Shown here in pieces: positions 6,719 to 8,349 of a stretch of DNA of 8,349 bases. Source of the DNA: an uncultured Prevotella sp. (lineage in GTDB: Bacteria; Bacteroidota; Bacteroidia; Bacteroidales; Bacteroidaceae); the NCBI GenBank assembly GCA_900762125.1, contig CAAFFL010000268.1, positions 1 to 8,349 on the forward strand, in the 5' to 3' direction. Below the pieces are notes generated by a model. The model had not been told where the DNA came from. It saw only the letters and a program-made list of their open reading frames with translations, and did not search any database. Each line of letters begins with the position of its first letter. Position 1 is the stretch's first letter. Position numbers and translations under genes: made by a program.

Positions 6719-8349
6719 ATGAAGAAGTTTAAGCAATTGTTCGGCATTCTGTTGTGTGCGATCAGCCTACCCCTGGCAGCCCAGAGCCAGCAGCCCTGGC
6801 AGAACCCGTCACTATCCGCCCATGAGCGTGCCGTCGACCTCTGCAGTCGGCTGACGCTGGAGGAGAAGGGACAACTCATGCTCGACGAGTCGCCCGCCAT
6901 CCCACGCTTGAGCATCAAGAAGTTCTTTTGGTGGAGCGAGGCGCTGCACGGTGCCGCAAACATGGGCGGCGTGTGCGTCTTCCCCGAGCCCATCGCCATG
7001 GCGTCATCGTTCAACAACGATCTGCTCTACCACGTCTTCGACGCCGTGAGCGACGAGATGCGGGGACAGTATAACCGCCGGATGCTGGGGGGCGGCGAGG
7101 ACGAGAAGTTCCACAGCCTGTCGGTATGGACACCGAACGTGAACATCTTCCGCGACCCACGGTGGGGCCGCGGGCAGGAGACCTACGGCGAGGATCCTTA
7201 CCTCACCTCGGTGATGGGCACCGCTGTCGTCCGTGGCCTGCAGGGCCCCGAGACGTCGCGCTATCGCAAGCTATGGGCGTGCGCGAAGCACTATGCCGTG
7301 CACAGCGGACCGGAGTACACCCGTCACACCGCCAACCTCAACGACGTGTCGCCACGCGACCTGTGGGAGACCTACCTCCCCGCCTTCAAGACATTGGTCG
7401 AGGATGCCAACGTCCGCGAGGTGATGTGCGCCTACCAGCGTCTCGACGACGACCCCTGCTGCGGCAACAACCGTCTGCTCCAACAGATCCTTCGCGACGA
7501 GTGGGGCTTCAAGCATCTCGTCGTCAGCGACTGCGGTGCCGTCAGTGATTTCTGGGAGAACCACAAGGTATCGTCGGATGCTGTCCACGCTGCCGCCAAG
7601 GGTACCCTGGCCGGCACGGATGTGGAGTGCGGCTTCAACTATGTCTATAAGAGCGTTCCTGAGGCTGTGCACCGCGGTCTGATCACGGAGGCTGAGGTCG
7701 ACAAACATGTCATCCGCATCCTCGAAGGCCGTTTCGACCTTGGCGAGATGGACGATCCGAGTCTTGTTGAGTGGTCGAAGATCCCCGCCTCGGTCATGGA
7801 CAGCAAGGAGCACCGCCAGCTCGCCCTCGCGATGGCACGCCAGTCGCTGGTGCTGCTGCAGAACAACGACCAGATCCTTCCGCTGAAGGCCGGCAAGGAG
7901 AAGATTGCCGTCATCGGACCTAACGCCGACAACACCACGATGATGTGGGGCAACTACTACGGTACGCCGAACCACACCGTCACCATCCTCGACGGCATCA
8001 AGAAGAAACAGAAGAACATCGTTTACCTCAAAGGCTGCGACCTCACCGACCAGAACGTCATGACCAACCTCATGGACCGTTGCGCCATCGGCGGGAAGCG
8101 GGGCTTCCGCGGCACGTTCTGGAACAACACCGAGAGCGAGGGCAAGCCGGTGACGACGGAGTACTACGTCCGCCCTGTGGACGTCACCACCGCGGGCATG
8201 CACATCTGGGCGCCGGGCGTCCGCATCCAGGACTTCTCCGCACGCTACGAGACCGTCTACCATGCCGACCGCGCACAGCAGATGGTGCTGAAGGTGCAGA
8301 GCACGGGCGACTTCGAGGTCCTCGTCAATGGCAAAACCACCGCCAAGGA
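6719..8349 (+). CDS. GH3 beta-xylosidase-like enzyme with PA14 insert (3' end outside window)
   Basis: An open frame of 543 codons that continues past the right edge. Residues 1-21 are a signal peptide (LLCAISLPLAAQ). The GH3 N-terminal barrel is clear: WWSEALHG (71-78), DPRWGRGQETYGEDP (from 146), KHYAVHSGPE (190-199) and nucleophile D271 in VVSDCGAV. WWSEALHG and SDCGAV are typical of beta-xylosidases; beta-glucosidases usually have SDW at the nucleophile. The second (alpha/beta) sandwich starts near residue 370 (ALAMARQSLVLLQNN) and is interrupted from about residue 458 (GGKRGFRGTFWNN) by a PA14 domain, as in Prevotella GH3 xylosidases. Family members of this design have about 850-870 residues, so roughly a third, including the acid/base Glu region, is missing from view. 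It would cleave beta-xylose from xylo-oligosaccharide ends after side chains are removed. It lies 58 bases after GH43, same strand, probably same transcript, and is GC-rich like GH95. A beta-glucosidase or dual role is possible. Confidence 0.9.
   Translation, partial: MKKFKQLFGILLCAISLPLAAQSQQPWQNPSLSAHERAVDLCSRLTLEEKGQLMLDESPAIPRLSIKKFFWWSEALHGAANMGGVCVFPEPIAMASSFNNDLLYHVFDAVSDEMRGQYNRRMLGGGEDEKFHSLSVWTPNVNIFRDPRWGRGQETYGEDPYLTSVMGTAVVRGLQGPETSRYRKLWACAKHYAVHSGPEYTRHTANLNDVSPRDLWETYLPAFKTLVEDANVREVMCAYQRLDDDPCCGNNRLLQQILRDEWGFKHLVVSDCGAVSDFWENHKVSSDAVHAAAKGTLAGTDVECGFNYVYKSVPEAVHRGLITEAEVDKHVIRILEGRFDLGEMDDPSLVEWSKIPASVMDSKEHRQLALAMARQSLVLLQNNDQILPLKAGKEKIAVIGPNADNTTMMWGNYYGTPNHTVTILDGIKKKQKNIVYLKGCDLTDQNVMTNLMDRCAIGGKRGFRGTFWNNTESEGKPVTTEYYVRPVDVTTAGMHIWAPGVRIQDFSARYETVYHADRAQQMVLKVQSTGDFEVLVNGKTTAK

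Noticed and set aside
7271..8263. 330-codon open frame on the minus strand opposite GH3
   Set aside because: The plus strand carries GH3 motifs through the whole stretch, including the nucleophile SDCGAV; the antisense product resembles nothing known.
1..8349. tRNA, rRNA, CRISPR array or riboswitch
   Set aside because: No cloverleaf, repeat-spacer array or conserved riboswitch core was seen by eye on either strand; nearly all the window is coding.

Overview
The window looks like part of a polysaccharide utilization locus from a Bacteroidales bacterium, most likely a Prevotella relative. The evidence is: a promoter -7 box of the Bacteroidetes type (TATCTTTG, fitting TAnnTTTG); A-rich stretches rather than Shine-Dalgarno sites before the start codons; and a run of signal-peptide glycoside hydrolases of families common in gut and rumen Bacteroidales. 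The genus is an inference from gene style and base composition only.

Layout. Bases 1-230 are an AT-rich control region with two outward-facing -7 boxes, one at each end of an imperfect inverted repeat (32-208), and short repeated TGAAAC-N5-TGCA motifs between them. The left box would drive a gene outside the window. The right box would drive the operon seen here. Next come a broken remnant of a GH2 beta-galactosidase (231-548), then four same-strand genes with gaps of 13, 10 and 58 bases: a GH95 alpha-L-fucosidase/alpha-L-galactosidase (599-3022), a GH31 alpha-xylosidase-like enzyme (3036-5261), a GH43 arabinofuranosidase-like enzyme with a CBM6 (5272-6660), and a GH3 beta-xylosidase-like enzyme with a PA14 insert that runs off the right edge (6719-8349).

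How they work together. All four enzymes have export signals and belong to families that remove terminal sugars, so the operon looks like the periplasmic trimming part of a PUL for a branched plant hemicellulose. GH95 would remove terminal L-Fuc or L-Gal, GH31 alpha-xylose, GH43 arabinofuranose, and GH3 beta-xylose. The XynD-like GH43, the beta-xylosidase-type GH3 and a threonine at the GH95 specificity position favour complex (cereal-type) glucuronoarabinoxylan. Xyloglucan, which would also explain GH31, GH95 and the lost GH2, is the main alternative. No SusC/SusD pair, endo-acting enzyme or regulator is in the window.

Most worth a second look: the symmetrical divergent promoter region, the GH2 relic now lying in the operon leader, and the GH95 active site, which reads as alpha-L-galactosidase rather than the fucosidase that automatic annotation would give.
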